Origin: Posidonia oceanica | Lineage: Eukaryota > Streptophyta > Magnoliopsida > Alismatales > Posidoniaceae | NCBI GenBank assembly: GCA_037176725.1 | Contig: JAZBRS010000026.1 | Coordinates: 105,011,501-105,075,500 of the forward strand | Direction: 5' to 3' | Length of the DNA: 64,000 nucleotides | Notes under the pieces: model-generated | Databases searched by the model: none | What the model was told of the DNA's origin: nothing | Seen by the model: only the letters and a program-made list of their open reading frames with translations | Part shown: one piece after another, positions 10,552 to 22,495 of the stretch | Position numbering within the stretch: the stretch's first letter is position 1 | Layout of the letters: each line of letters begins with the position of its first letter | Program-made: the position numbers and the translations under genes

Positions 10552-13500
10552 TGTGACCGTCCGCCGCTCGACCCACGGCAGGCCTCGCACGCTGCCATAG
10601 CTCGCGATGCGATCGTGCCGTAAGAGAGGGTGGGAAGCCACGGTCAGCAGTGAATCCAAGGAGAAACTCGACTCAAAAACACCGGAAAAATACAAATAAA
10701 ATAAAGATAAGACAAAAGGGAGTCGCCACCTAGTCTATTATCGAGAAGACGAGGAAAACTAAGGAAAAGCATAGAAAACAAGCAAATGAATGCAATGCTA
10801 TGCGAAATGTATGACTCGTGCCAAGGACGAGGGCAAAATCGTCATTACGGGCCAGAGAAAGGGTAAGGACTCCTGTTACGTGTGGGGAAGGTGTTAGGCA
10901 CCCCCAACACGCCTGAGGAATCGGTCTTTCTTGGCTAAACGCTATCATTTGCAGGAATTCGACAAGTGATTGCCTTTAACTGCGCGTCCAAGGGACGAGG
11001 AATGCTAATGCCATGCTATGATTGCTAAAAAGTGTACCTGAATGCCTAAATGCCATGTATGTTGTAATTACTTGCCCAAATATACGCTCTAAGTGAAGTG
11101 ATGCACGAGAAAAGTAAACGTGCAACCTATGTGCTCGGCAGCGCTGTCAGTGTTCCGAACCGGACGAACCCTAGTTTGTGAAAACTCCAGACAGTAAGCA
11201 TCACTGCCCTAATGCAAATGCAGGCGATAAAACAAAACGCCGGTAAAACCACGCAATGCAAGTTCGACATGCAAAGGGGAAAAGGAGACAAGGGTAGAAA
11301 AGCCAAGTAAAACCACACAATGCAAGTGTGAAATAAGCAAAGGGGAAAGAAAATAGGGGTGGAAAACCCTAATCTACATGCACGAGAAAACAGAACACGA
11401 AAACAATGCATGCAGTGCAAGTGACAGGCAATAAGTGATTCAGATGGACTTATCTTGAAGATCTGAGGCCTGATCTGAGATAACTTTGGTTAGAATGAAA
11501 GATCATTCAACCAGGAAGACCTGGATAGTTAGATCGTGAAGATCCAATGGTCCGATCAAAAGTTATTCAGATTTCAAGTCAGATGGCTTAAGGGTCAGAA
11601 AAAGTAGTCTAAGTGCAAATTACCCCAATTTGTGTGCAATGCAGGGTGTCCTACATGCAATGAGGCTAATGATGCACAAAAGTATGCAAGGGAACAATAT
11701 GTAATGACATGAGAGTGCAATGCATGCAAGAATGCAAATGCAGGGACCAGGGTGCAATTACAGAGAACTGTAGGGGCCTAAGTGCAATTAGAATAAATAC
11801 AGGAGCCTAAGTGTAATTAGAGGAAAATGTAGGGGCCTATATACAATTAAAGGAAATGCAGGGGCCTAAGTGCAATTAGAATATAATGTAGGGGCCTACA
11901 TGCAAAATGTCCCTATGTGTGTGCAATGCAGGGTAAATGCATGCAAAGATGTTAATGCAGCAATGCAACACAAGTAATGGCTAAATGCAACATTAATGAC
12001 AAGATATGCATGCAATAATGCAAGAAAGGACCTAAATGCAGTTTTGAGAACATGCAGGACCCAAGTGCAATGCAAAAGAAATATGCAAACATGCAACAGT
12101 TCAAAAAGTGGACTGAAATGCAATTTGGGAAAACTGTTGGGCTTTAAAGCAATGCAATGAGGTTAAAAAAATCACATTTAAATCACAGATGACATGTAAC
12201 TAGACCTAAATGCAATTAGAACATATTTTTGATTTTTTATGCAATGCAGTAAGGTAAAAAACCAGATTTAAATGAATGTATGAATGCTCTGAGGACTGAT
12301 TTGCAATTAAAACATGATTCTAGACTAAATAGCAATGCTATATAGTTTAAAACATGATTTAAATGAATGCTGAATGATCTGAGGACTTAAATGCAATAAC
12401 AGCAAACCACAGGATTAAAATGCAATGTAATAAGGTAAAAAGGCAGATTAAATGAAATGCTGTAATTGAAACTGGACTGGAAAGTAAATATAAAAACCTG
12501 CAGTACTTTACTTTAATGCAATATAGTTTAAATCATGAATTAAATGATTTATAAACCACCACAAGACCGCAAAGTAAATAAAGTAAAGCTCTAGACTTAA
12601 TTTCAATGCCAAACGAAAACTAAATCAGAACTTAAATAAGAACCAGCAGCTACAGTGCTACAGTATCCCACGATACTGCAGCACGATGTCGGAGAAGAAG
12701 AAGGTTGCGGCGGCGGTCCGGCAGGCTGGAGGCCAAGCAGCGGCGTCCGGGAGCAGAAGGGTGACCGTCCGGAGGTGCGGGTGGCCTGAGCGGCGCGCGA
12801 CGGCATCTGGAGTGCTCTGCCAGTCAAAGTGGATTTCTGTAGAGGAGGTCGGAGGCGGAGCTGGTGCTGGAGGCTGCCGCAGAGCTCGGGCGGTGGTGGA
12901 TCGCATTCCTGGTGGTCTAGCGATGCTCTGGGAGCAGTCCGGAGGAGCGGTGGAGGCTAAGGCGTGCTGTCGACGTCAGCGGCTGCTGCAGAGGAAGCGG
13001 CGAGCGGAGCAGGAGCTGGAGGCAATGATGAAGCTCGGGCGGCGTCGGGTCAAGCTCCTGGAGGTCCGGCGAAGCTCAAGGGAAGGTCTGGAACCCGGAG
13101 CTGGCCAGGAGCGCTCTGTCGATGTCGGCGCAGAAGTCCGGCAATTTACAGAGGCGGAGCGGGTGTAGGAAGCCTCGACGACGGTCGCGTGGGGCTGGAG
13201 CGTGTCTTTGGCACTCCGGTGGTGCTCGAGGGAGGCTCTGGAGGAACGGCAGAGGTCCAGAGCGCTCAGCGTGCGACGGTGGCAAACGGAGTTCACCCAG
13301 GAAGAAAACTGTAGCGACGGAGGCGATAACAGGCTACAAGGCTCTAAACCTAGTTCTAACTAACTAGAAAGCGAGATAGGCATACATAGAGTTTAAAAGT
13401 AGCTTCTGTTACCTGTGACGATAGTCGGAGCGTGCTGTCGACCTAGAGTGGATTCGACAGTCCGACGAGAGGTCGCGGCGGCGCTGCGGAGGACAACGGC

Positions 13501-14886
13501 GGCACACGGCGATCGGAAGTAGTCCCTGGTGTCGCGAGGAAGGTGTGGAGCTGCTCAGAAGCTGGTTTCACTGCACTGGAAGGAAATCCAGATTTTGAGG
13601 TGGCTCACTGATTTTTCTAGCTCTATTCTACTGTGTAGCTCTCTAGGTGCTTGTGGATCCCTCTCTGGGATCGTAGAGGCTCAAGGAAGAAGATGGTGGG
13701 TCGTGTGTGAGTGTGGGATGGCTTGGGTGCTCGGAGAAGGAAATGGGAAGCTGCTGTTGTGGAGAGGAGTTGGGTTCTGGCCTCTGCGTTTTGGTGAATT
13801 CTGTGCTTCCCCCTGCTGAAGGGATGAGGAAGGATTGGTTTTGATCGGGGCTTGCCGCTCGAGTAGGGATGGAGCGTGCAGGAGATCGACAGCTGCTGGC
13901 AGGTGGTGGCAGTGACTGGGAGTAGGTTGGCAAATGGCGGTCTGTGAGACGGCCACCGTCGGACAATGGTGTGCGGCAACCTCCGAATGGTGGCGTGGTG
14001 CAAAGGTGGAGTGCTGGCCGAGGGGAAGGCTGTGAGTTGTGTGAGAGCAGAGGTTGAGAGTGGTGTCGGTTGCTGGTTTGAAAGAGGAGGGAAAGGAGAA
14101 AAGGGAAGGAAGGAGGTCGTGGGCTGGCTGTGGAAAAGAGAAAAGAAGGGAGAAGGAAGGGAGAAGGGCCGGGCCCGAGGAAGAAAAAAGAAAAAATGAG
14201 GAGGAGGGGAAAGATGGGCTGGGCTTGGCCTGTGGAGGAAGAAGAAAAAAGAAAAAAAAAAAAGGAGGAGTTGGTGGCTGTGGGCTGGGCCTGTGGAGGA
14301 AGAAGAAAAAAGAAAATAAAGGAGGAGAAGTTGGTGGGCTGGGTTGAATTGGTTTAAAAGAAAGAGAAAGAAAAGAAAGAGAAGAAGAAGAAAGAAAAAG
14401 AAAGGAAAGAAAGAAAGAAAGAAAGGAAGATAGAATAGGGAGAAGGAAAGGGGGCTTGGGCTTGGCTTTGGTTTTGTGACCTAGTGCTTTTCTAGGGTTT
14501 AGATGGGTGTGACCTAGGGTTTTTCTAGGGTTTTGGGTTTAGGTTTCTACCTAGGTTTTCTAGAGTTTAGGGTTTAGTTATCTACCTAGGTTTTCTAGGG
14601 TTTAGGATGTTTGACCTAGGTTTCTTCTAGGGTTTTAACCTAGGGTTTTGGTGGGTGTTTGACCTAGGTTTCTTCTAGGGTTTTAACCTAGGGTTTAGGG
14701 TTTTAACCTGGGGTTTTGAATGTGGATTGGGCCTAGAGTTCTAGAGTTTAAAGCCTAGGGTTTTCTAGGGTTTTGGTTTCTAGTTTTCTAAGTTTTTATT
14801 TTCTGGTTTTTTGTGTGGGGGTTTTCTAAGTCATTCCACCAAAGAGAGAGAGCCACTAAACAAGGGTCAAAAGTGGGGTGTCAACA
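10552..14886 (-). mobile_element. Solo LTR B of a Tat/Ogre element, with 5-bp target duplication
   Basis: On the minus strand it runs from TGTTGACACCCC (14886) to GGTCACA (10552), 4335 bp. It is flanked on both sides by TCATG (10547-10551 and 14887-14891). Removing it rejoins the leader of element C in the order seen in element A. No primer site or coding region accompanies it, so it is a solo LTR left by LTR-LTR recombination. It carries both conserved blocks (10809-10936 and about 11115-11225), a GC-rich zone, purine-rich tracts (14080-14440) and a region full of ctagggttt-like words (14480-14790). Confidence 0.9.
14480..14790. repeat. Degenerate (ctagggttt) word repeats inside LTR B
   Basis: Many irregularly spaced copies of tagggtttt, ctagggtttt and acctaggtt. 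They resemble the plant telomere word TTTAGGG but do not form an exact 7-bp array. This is best seen as low-complexity sequence of the LTR. Confidence 0.7.
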
Positions 14887-15358
14887 TCATGCCACATGAT
14901 TAAAGCTTTTTACTTGCATGTTTTATTAACCCAAGGGGGATGAAGGTGTGTTTGTGTCTCTAGTTGTTCCTAGAATTGATTTTACTTGCCATTTTTAATT
15001 AGCCATGGGAGAGAGCAATCAATCTCTAGTTGTCCCTAGGATTAGTGCAAAAGCGGAAGAAAATCACCCAATTATGACAAGCAAGCATCACACATCATCT
15101 CAAAGGCATGCTCATGGTATGTGTTAGTGTTGTGTCACATGATTAGTGAAAATGAAAGACAATCAACGCATCAAAAGGCATGTATAAGCATGGCATGTGC
15201 ATAAGTGAGGTGGCATAGCATATTTGTGTAAAATAAGCCAAACACCAAGCAAAAGACATGGATTGATAATCACACAAAATATGGTGATTAAATGCTAAGC
15301 TAAGCAAGGAGCAAGCCACAAAGAAGCGGAAAGGCGGAAAACAAAAGCCGGAGTCGTT
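14887..15358 (-). mobile_element. LTR-proximal leader of element C
   Basis: Aligns by eye with element A leader 3230-3560 (phrases such as tgattaaag, tttattaacc and agccatggg). It joins logically to 10546 once solo LTR B and one TCATG copy are removed. No gene is supported. Confidence 0.8.
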
Positions 15359-15359
15359 T

Positions 15360-15377
15360 TCCCCAGCAGAGTCGCCA
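15360..15377 (-). other. Primer-binding site, element C
   Basis: The minus strand reads TGGCGACTCTGCTGGGGA, five bases after the LTR end GGTCACA. It differs from the element A site by one base (T for C). Confidence 0.75.
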
Positions 15378-15382
15378 GTTCC

Positions 15383-18300
15383 TGTGACCAAATCGACGCG
15401 GCTAGGGCCCCCCACGGGGCCGTCGAGTCACAGCCAACGGTGCATCCAAGAGGGACTCAACTCGAGGGAAACACCGGAAAACAGGCGAGCGCGTGAAAAG
15501 CAAAAGAAAAGACATGGAGTCGCCACCTAATCTATTAAAACCGGGAGACTAGGAAAACCGTATGCGAAAACATGAAGAAAAAAACTTATGCAGTTCAAAA
15601 CATGCAAATCCAACCCAAATGTGTATGACACAAGGTCATTGCGGTCCAGAGAAAGGGTAAGGACTACTGTTACGCACGGGGAAGGTGTTAGGCACCCCCG
15701 ATGCGTCTGAGGAAGTCGGTCTTTCTTGGCCAATCCGCTCTTATGTGGCTAATGTTGGCATATAATGCCGGTTTATGTTCGCCCGAGGGCGGTATGCGAC
15801 ATGTATTTATAAACCATGCAAAGCTTAGTAAAATCATGCCAAAATGACTAATTAAAATTGAAATGCCATGATGTGATGATAAACAAGTCAGGGAAGCAAA
15901 ACCAAGACTAAACGAGTTTGGTAAACGAGAAACGAGGCCAAAAATGGGAGCTCTATCCACTGCCTGGTCTCTGTTAAAGCCGCGTAGGTAATACGCGAGA
16001 ATAATCCGTGCATCCCATATGCGCACTAGATAGTAGGCATTCATCACCCCGAATCTGATGTTGCAAAGGCGTAAAACAAGAAAACCATTATCAAATTACA
16101 TGCATGGATACTAGAGCATGCCCCAGAAGCGACCAAATGTGGAAAACGATGTTAGAATCAAAGGGGAAGCTTCAAATCAAGATGCAGCAAAGTTAAAGTG
16201 TCGGACGCATGAATACCCAGCGTCTAACGTAAGATGCTGGAATACTAAACGTCTAACACAGAGAACAGAAATTTGAAGAATGTGGATGCACATTTTGGAA
16301 AACACTAATTTTAATGCCATATGAAAGCTATGGATAAATAAATCAAGCCAGATGATCAAGGCAATAACAAACAAAACTCGGAAACAAGGTGTAAGCTTCA
16401 GATCTGGAAGCAACTGACCTAAGGTGTTAGACATTGCTATCCCTGTGTCTTACATAAGACGCAAGAAGAACTGCGTCTAACGCAGGAAAACAATTTTCAT
16501 AAAATATGCAATGCATTCTGGAATCATGCATCATGGAAATCAGAGAGCACTCGGAAAGGATTAAAAACTTGACATGCATTCAGAAATTAAGCAAAGATTC
16601 CAAGAGAAAATGATTTTAAGTGCCAATATTTGAAAATAATGTCTTGGGGTGTAAGACGTAGAGAATCTTGTGTCTTACATAAGACGCATAAGACTCTGCG
16701 TCTTACGCCTTGGGAGTCTGCTTTTTTAAGAAAAGGGGTGAAGAATCCCAAGCAATATTAGCATATGATTTAAATAGGATATTCAGGAGTTCGTGAGAAT
16801 ACATGCATCATATTAATCCACAGGAAACATCCAAATCACATTTACAAAAGAAAGTATGTTAAAAGGCAAACAGGGGCGTAAGACGCTAGGAAAGGTGCAT
16901 CTTACGTAAGACGCACCAGTTCCAGCGTCTTACAGCTCGGGAAGCTTCAGAGCATGATCAAGCATCCAAATTGATTCAAAATGGAAAATTAACTACCTAA
17001 TAAGCAAGAGCATACAAAGATGAGCAAAACCATGCAATCGGTGCAAGAAATGGGTGTGTGGATTGTTCCACCCATCCTCCCCCTCTTACCGCCGGAGTTC
17101 ATTGAATTTCTGGCCATCGGGGAGGCCGGAGACCCACGAAGCTCGGCTGTGAAGCTTCACGAGGGTGAGGGAGGAGTGAGGGACACAACGCAAAGGAGAG
17201 GAAACGGTCACTGCCCCTTCCCACCTCCGCTCGACATTCGCCAGCGGCCGCGCGTCACCGGCCGTTGAGACGGTCGAGAGCTCAAGGAGCGGCTCAGGCA
17301 TGCCAGGCAGAGGGGGAGGAGGGTTGGGAAGGTTCCCGTGACCTCAGGCAAGCCACGGCGTCCGAGATAGGGGTTGCTGCACACTCACAGGCCAGCAGCC
17401 TCATGCGGGCGGCGAACCCATCGCCGGACTCCGGGATGCGAGCCAAAACTGAAAATATGCATGCAATTTACGTGTGAAAAATGACAAATACATCTTCCAC
17501 AGGCATTCCTATGCTAATGGGGAGAAGAATTACCTATGGAGCGGGCTGGAGATGTGCTCTGTAGCTGACCGGAGTTGGTGGACGGCGAGCTCGGATGCGG
17601 TGAGTGCGGGCACGACGAGTGCGGGGGTGGTGGCCTGGGTGCCGAAGGATGCTCGAGGGGCTCTCTCTCACACGGGGGAAGGCTCAGGTTTGCTCGAGAA
17701 GGCTCTGGTTCTCTGGCTCTCTCCGAATTCAGTCGGGCACCTGGTGGAATGGCTTGGACTCCCCTTTTTGCTTGGTCCAAGCTCGCACGAGAAGTCTCGT
17801 GGCAGGGCAAGGTGGGGAGGTGGGGAGGTCATGGCAGGGTAGGGTGGCAAGGGAGCGAAGTCGTGGAGAGTGTCAGAGGCGACGAAAGGTCAAACGAAGG
17901 TGTCAGGCCAGCATGGAGGTCGTGGGTGGCAGTCCACATGGGAGAGGGCTTAAACAGGCGGCTAGGGCTTCAATTGGTGACTCCAAGGAGGGCGTCAGCT
18001 CCTGGAGTGAGCCAGGTGACAGGGTTGTCCACGGGAGGCACTGGAGCTCGGAGGAAGGCCAGCTACGCGGGGCGCGAAGCGAACTAGGTCGGCCTGCAAC
18101 GGCCACTGACCCAAGGGCCGCGCATGCAAAACGTGAGGCAAACACACGCATGCAAGCCGCACGAACCAAAATAGATCCTGTTGCAGTGAAATCCGGGCCC
18201 GTTCCTCGCCTTTCGGACCACCGATGAGCTTGGATTTGATGTGTTATGGTGTTGGGGTAGAGGGGTGTGAGATCTTTGTGCTCTTGGACCGATTGGGAGC

Positions 18301-18600
18301 TCAGATCGAAGCTCTGTCAACCCCGATGTGTAGGACGCTTCACTGAGCTACGTCTTATATAAGATGCAGGCTGAGGCAGCGTCCAACGGTCCAAAGAGGA
18401 TTTTTGGGTGTTTCTTTGGGATTTTTCAAGGATGGCTTAGGTTAAGGCTTAGGTAAAGGTTTAGGCTTAAGTTCTGCATGGATTGGGTAGGTTTAGGTGG
18501 GGTTTAGATCTAGGTTTAGGGTTAAGGTTCGCCATGCCACAATCCAAGCAAGCTCCCAGAGAAATCCACCAACGACCAGCGTTGAAACGGGGTGTCTACA
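15383..18600 (-). mobile_element. 5' LTR (3.2 kb) of element C
   Basis: On the minus strand it runs from TGTAGACACCCC (18600) to GGTCACA (15383), 3218 bp. The conserved LTR block is at 15619-15732. It is shorter than LTRs A and B and shares ends and wording with solo LTR D (for example the cgcccgaggg phrase near 15780). It has a GC-rich zone at 17050-18230 and a recurring inverted motif around taagacgc (16190-16940 and 18335-18375). Confidence 0.85.
16190..16940. repeat. Recurring inverted motif (gtcttac/gtaagac) in LTR C
   Basis: Four clusters at about 16192-16260, 16430-16480, 16645-16710 and 16875-16935, with a fifth near 18335-18375. Each contains complementary words such as cttacgtaagacgc and gcgtcttac about 20-60 bases apart, able to fold as a stem-loop. 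Confidence 0.65.
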
Positions 18601-20622
18601 GTAAATTTGGGTTTCTGTATGTGTTAAATTTTAATATTATATTTATGTTGTTAATTTTATTCTTCTTCTTGGATGAACACAATAAATCAATGATGATATT
18701 GAATTGTAATAAATGATAATGTCAAAATTATTCTTGTATTGTGGAAAATGAATCAATGTCTTATTAACAGTTTTATAGTCACTAGTCAAGGTTCAATGTT
18801 GTATCTATTTGACCCGCTAACCCGCATCGCTACCCACTAACCAAAAGGGTAGTGGATAGGATAGCGGTTAAGTTTTTTTGGAACGGGTATTGACACAACC
18901 CGTCAGCCACTAATAAGGAGCCAGTAAGGGTAAGGGTAGACCCTATATCCGACCCGACCCGACTTACAACCCTAGGAAGGAGGGAGTTGGAAGTTTTCCT
19001 AGACCCATCCTTGAACCGCAGAGGCCCCTTGTTTTTCTTCTCATGCTCCTGACAGTGAGGGGAAGAGAGTGCTTGACTTTGCTAGGAAGCGGCAAGGGCT
19101 GCCCTTGACAGCTCTTATGCTATGCATAGTCTCTTGAAGAAAAGGAGAACCGGTAGCTAAGCTTGAACCTTGCCCCTAGATCCCCTCAAATGCCATCACC
19201 TCAATAGTCAAATTGCAATTGCTACCTAACCATTGGCGTCGTCCTTCCACGTGAACACCTCATCACTGATCGTTTAACTCGCTTGAGCAAAGGCATGAAA
19301 GCAAATGAGGAATCCTCCAATGCCCCACCACCTAAAAAAGTACCATTTTGGGAGCCCAATTGTTGCTCCCTCCCTCGACAATTGTGAATTGTTTCTGCAT
19401 ACCTTTGCATTGTTTCAAATTCCTAGCCATCATGCAGAACGACGCCTTATGCCTTGTTCTAGAAACTTCTTTGTTGGTTGATTGGACTGTTTACTTCACA
19501 ACCCATTCCCATACACTAGACTACAAAGTGGGCGACTCTTGATATAGATTTATTAATCTGATCGAATTGGTTTGTTCTGAAAACTAGTTCGACTCCAACC
19601 CTCAAGTTCAAGCCACCTACTCCCAACTATCATAAGGCAACCTAGTTACAAGTACCACCACCTTAAAACCCAACTTATGCATTAATTCATCCAACTACCT
19701 AAAAATATGATTTATGCTCTCTAGTGTTCGAATTGACTTAAACATTAGAGGGGACATTAATGGAAGGGAGATTGAGAAGGTTTTCTAAGGTGTTCGCTTC
19801 AATGGCGAGGGTACCCACAATTAAGGTGTTCCCTTAGCTAACTCAAGCGAGTCGTCAAGGGGATTATAGATAGTATTAGGAGAATGCTAGAAAGAACTCC
19901 TTCAACATACCCCATCCACAATGTGAGAAGAATCCTCCTTTGAAGAAGAGCTCTCAGCATTAAAAGCAAAAGGTTGCAGAGCGACATGTGCATACATAGC
20001 CTATACGTAGGAGGTTGGATGTTGATCAACTTTTGCTCCATGTTGCAAGGTACCAAGTAAAAAAAGACCCCATCCTCCTTCCTCTTGGAGCAATGAAGCT
20101 GATAGATATTGCAGAAGACGCCAGTTTTAGCTCCCCATTTCCATTCTACCATCCACACCACCCAGAAGAGTACCAGATGCCATGAGATCGACACCAATTA
20201 GACCTACATCCCAAAAGGGCGGAATAAATCCAGAATGCAGTGTGATAAAATCCTCACATCACTCAAACCTTTCCAAGCTACTCTTTCGTTTCAAATTCAA
20301 CCAAAGGAGGACAATTGAGATTTATTGGAGAAAAACAGATCCGAATATGCATGATAGAATCAACCTGAAGTCAACCTAAATCAAATGCATGAATATAATT
20401 CAGTGTCAAATGAAGTTTCCTGCTACATGGGATTTAACCTTCTACATTTGATATTTCTTGACATATCATATTACCGTGAATGACAATATGTGATCGATAT
20501 GCGAAGATATGAGTAGAGTCAAAGTGAGATTGGGATTTAAAATCCAAGATGAGGCCAACATCATCTACGTCCAAACATATACTTAGGTCCAACTCCGAAC
20601 TTGAATTAAGTCAACGTCTATA

Positions 20623-21340
20623 GGAGCGTTTGGTTGGACTTTTGTTCTTTAGATTTTAGTGAGAATCTTTTTTGACCCAAAAATCGAACCAAACATAATC
20701 TAAGTCGCCAATTTTTGTCCAAACGTGAGTGATTGGAATATATGTAAAAATCCAAAAGCTACCGGAAGCGAGTTTCTTGTTAGTGATTTAAGCATCTTTT
20801 GTATATTGTTCTCAGTAAAATAGCTTTATGTAAAAAAATCAATCGATATTTATAAGTCATGTTATTGTGCCACCGGTCAGCACCGACGACCGTCGTCGAC
20901 TACCGATCACCGTCGATCGACGATCAAAAGTCGTTGTTGGCTAACTTAAGTTGGCGATCTCCGGCAGCCAACTCCATAAGCGGTGGTCGGTCGGCGGCCA
21001 ACACTGGCCAACTCAAGTAAGCGACTGACGGTGGTCGTCGACCAAAAGTTGCCGTCGGCCAACTCCAACCGTCGCCGCAGTGGCCGATGGTGGTCACCGA
21101 TTGGAAGTTGCCGCTGGCCAACTCCGACTATCGTCAACGTCCACCACTATTAAAAAATAAAAAAAGTATTTTTGTCTTTTAATTAGTTATTAAGTACCAA
21201 GAAGTTAAGTAAAATTAGAATATCAAACAAGATTACGATAGATGAGAATTTATCTATACAAATCTCTATTCAAAAGCTTTCCTAGAAAAGTTAAGTTTTT
21301 TAAAAAAGTCTAGCCTACAAAAGTCCAATTAAACAGTCCC
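20623..21340. mobile_element. MITE-like element with GC-rich core
   Basis: The left end (gcgtttggttggacttttgt) and the reverse complement of the right end (ctgtttaattggacttttgt) are similar over about 30 bases. Between them lies a GC-rich core (about 20880-21140) made of gccaactcc and gtcg words, then an AT-rich arm. It has no coding capacity, and no certain target duplication was found. Confidence 0.55.
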
Positions 21341-21817
21341 AAAATTGAAATCAATTCCACTGGTCGCTGAGGAAAAAAAACCTCTAGTAATTTAAAATAC
21401 CTGGACACTTAAGCTTGATGATCAATTGGTGGTCAAAATATCGAGTGACAAAGCTGCGTGTACACCGTACACACACACGCAGTATGGTATCTGTCAAATA
21501 GGCACAATAATGACAAAATAAGTCTACAGGGATAGAAATGACACCGATTGAACAACTAGGAACAAATAACAATATGTGAAAGTAGAACAAAATATAGGTA
21601 CATCAAATAATTATCGTAAGTAATGTCCAAAATGAAGTCAAGACCACGTTCTAAGGGAAAGTATGGAAGGCCTGTCACTTCGGGGAGAGCTCGAGAAAAG
21701 GAAAGAATTCACGACTAGCCACAACAATGTCAACATAAAAAAAAAAATTCACTTTAAACTGGCCGTATCTAGCTAGCTTATTTCCAATAATATGTTCGTC
21801 AACTAGCTTCACCTCCC

Positions 21818-22328
21818 TAGGCCTGTCGGTTTACACCTCAACTCGTCAACCTGACTTCGATCCGACTACTCTAGACGACTTGAGCCCGACTAAGACCAGG
21901 TGACTAAAGGATCCTGGAATAGGTTTTAGACCTGTATAAATCAGTTTGACCCGTTTAGATATTAAATTATATTTTGTTAAAAAAAACTTTGAGTCTTCGG
22001 TTAATTGGATAATTGAATGTGTTCAACCTTTTAGAATTTAAATTTTTTTACTTTCATAGTTTATGTGTTTGAATTATTCATTTAATTGGATAGGAAAATT
22101 TTTTATTGATATGTAGTGCTTGATGTAGATGCATTCACATTATACAGAAAAAAAATACATGATTATACATTTCTAACAGTAAAACGGATCATCAAACCCA
22201 ACTTGCCTAGAACACAGTGGAGTTCGGGTTCAGGTTTGCTGACCCATTTGATAAATAGGTCGGGTCAAAGCCAACTCATTTACTGACAGGTTAATAGCGA
22301 ACCCGATCCGACCCGTTCGATAGGCCTA
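21818..22328. mobile_element. Possible MITE with taggcct ends
   Basis: Begins taggcctgtcgg and ends with the complement of taggcctatcg. Both sides have acccg/gacccg-rich arms, with an AT-rich centre. No target duplication is seen, so the ends are provisional. Confidence 0.4.
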
Positions 22329-22395
22329 CTGATGGGCATAAAAGCAAGCCCACACCACACACTATACAAAGAATCTACTACGTTTGACTCTAGAA

Positions 22396-22405
22396 TCTAT
22401 ATAAC
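22396..22405 (+). promoter_or_regulatory. Possible TATA element of the F-box gene
   Basis: The string tctatataac lies about 90 bases upstream of the ATG at 22496. It is the only clear TATA-like word close to the start. No transcription start was determined. Confidence 0.35.
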
Positions 22406-22495
22406 CCAGAATCCATTCCAAACAAATCCTTAATTTATAAGTGGATCTCAAGGTGACACCTTTCCATTACGTGTGAGCTCGGGAACCTCGAATCC

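Larger units (their letters stand above)
18601..22395. other. Intergenic region between retroelement nest and F-box gene
   Basis: No gene is recognised. 18786-18990 holds gacccg/acccgt-rich repetitive sequence of a kind common in plant intergenic DNA. 19000-20600 has only short open frames without family resemblance. 20623-21340 and 21818-22328 are MITE-like and listed separately. Confidence 0.6.

Noticed and set aside
14480..14790. Interstitial telomere repeat
   Set aside because: The words are tagggttt-like but irregular in spacing and sequence; there is no true TTTAGGG array.
19222..20197. Short minus-strand ORFs upstream of the F-box gene
   Set aside because: No domain, biased composition or intact structure; treated as chance frames in old repeats.
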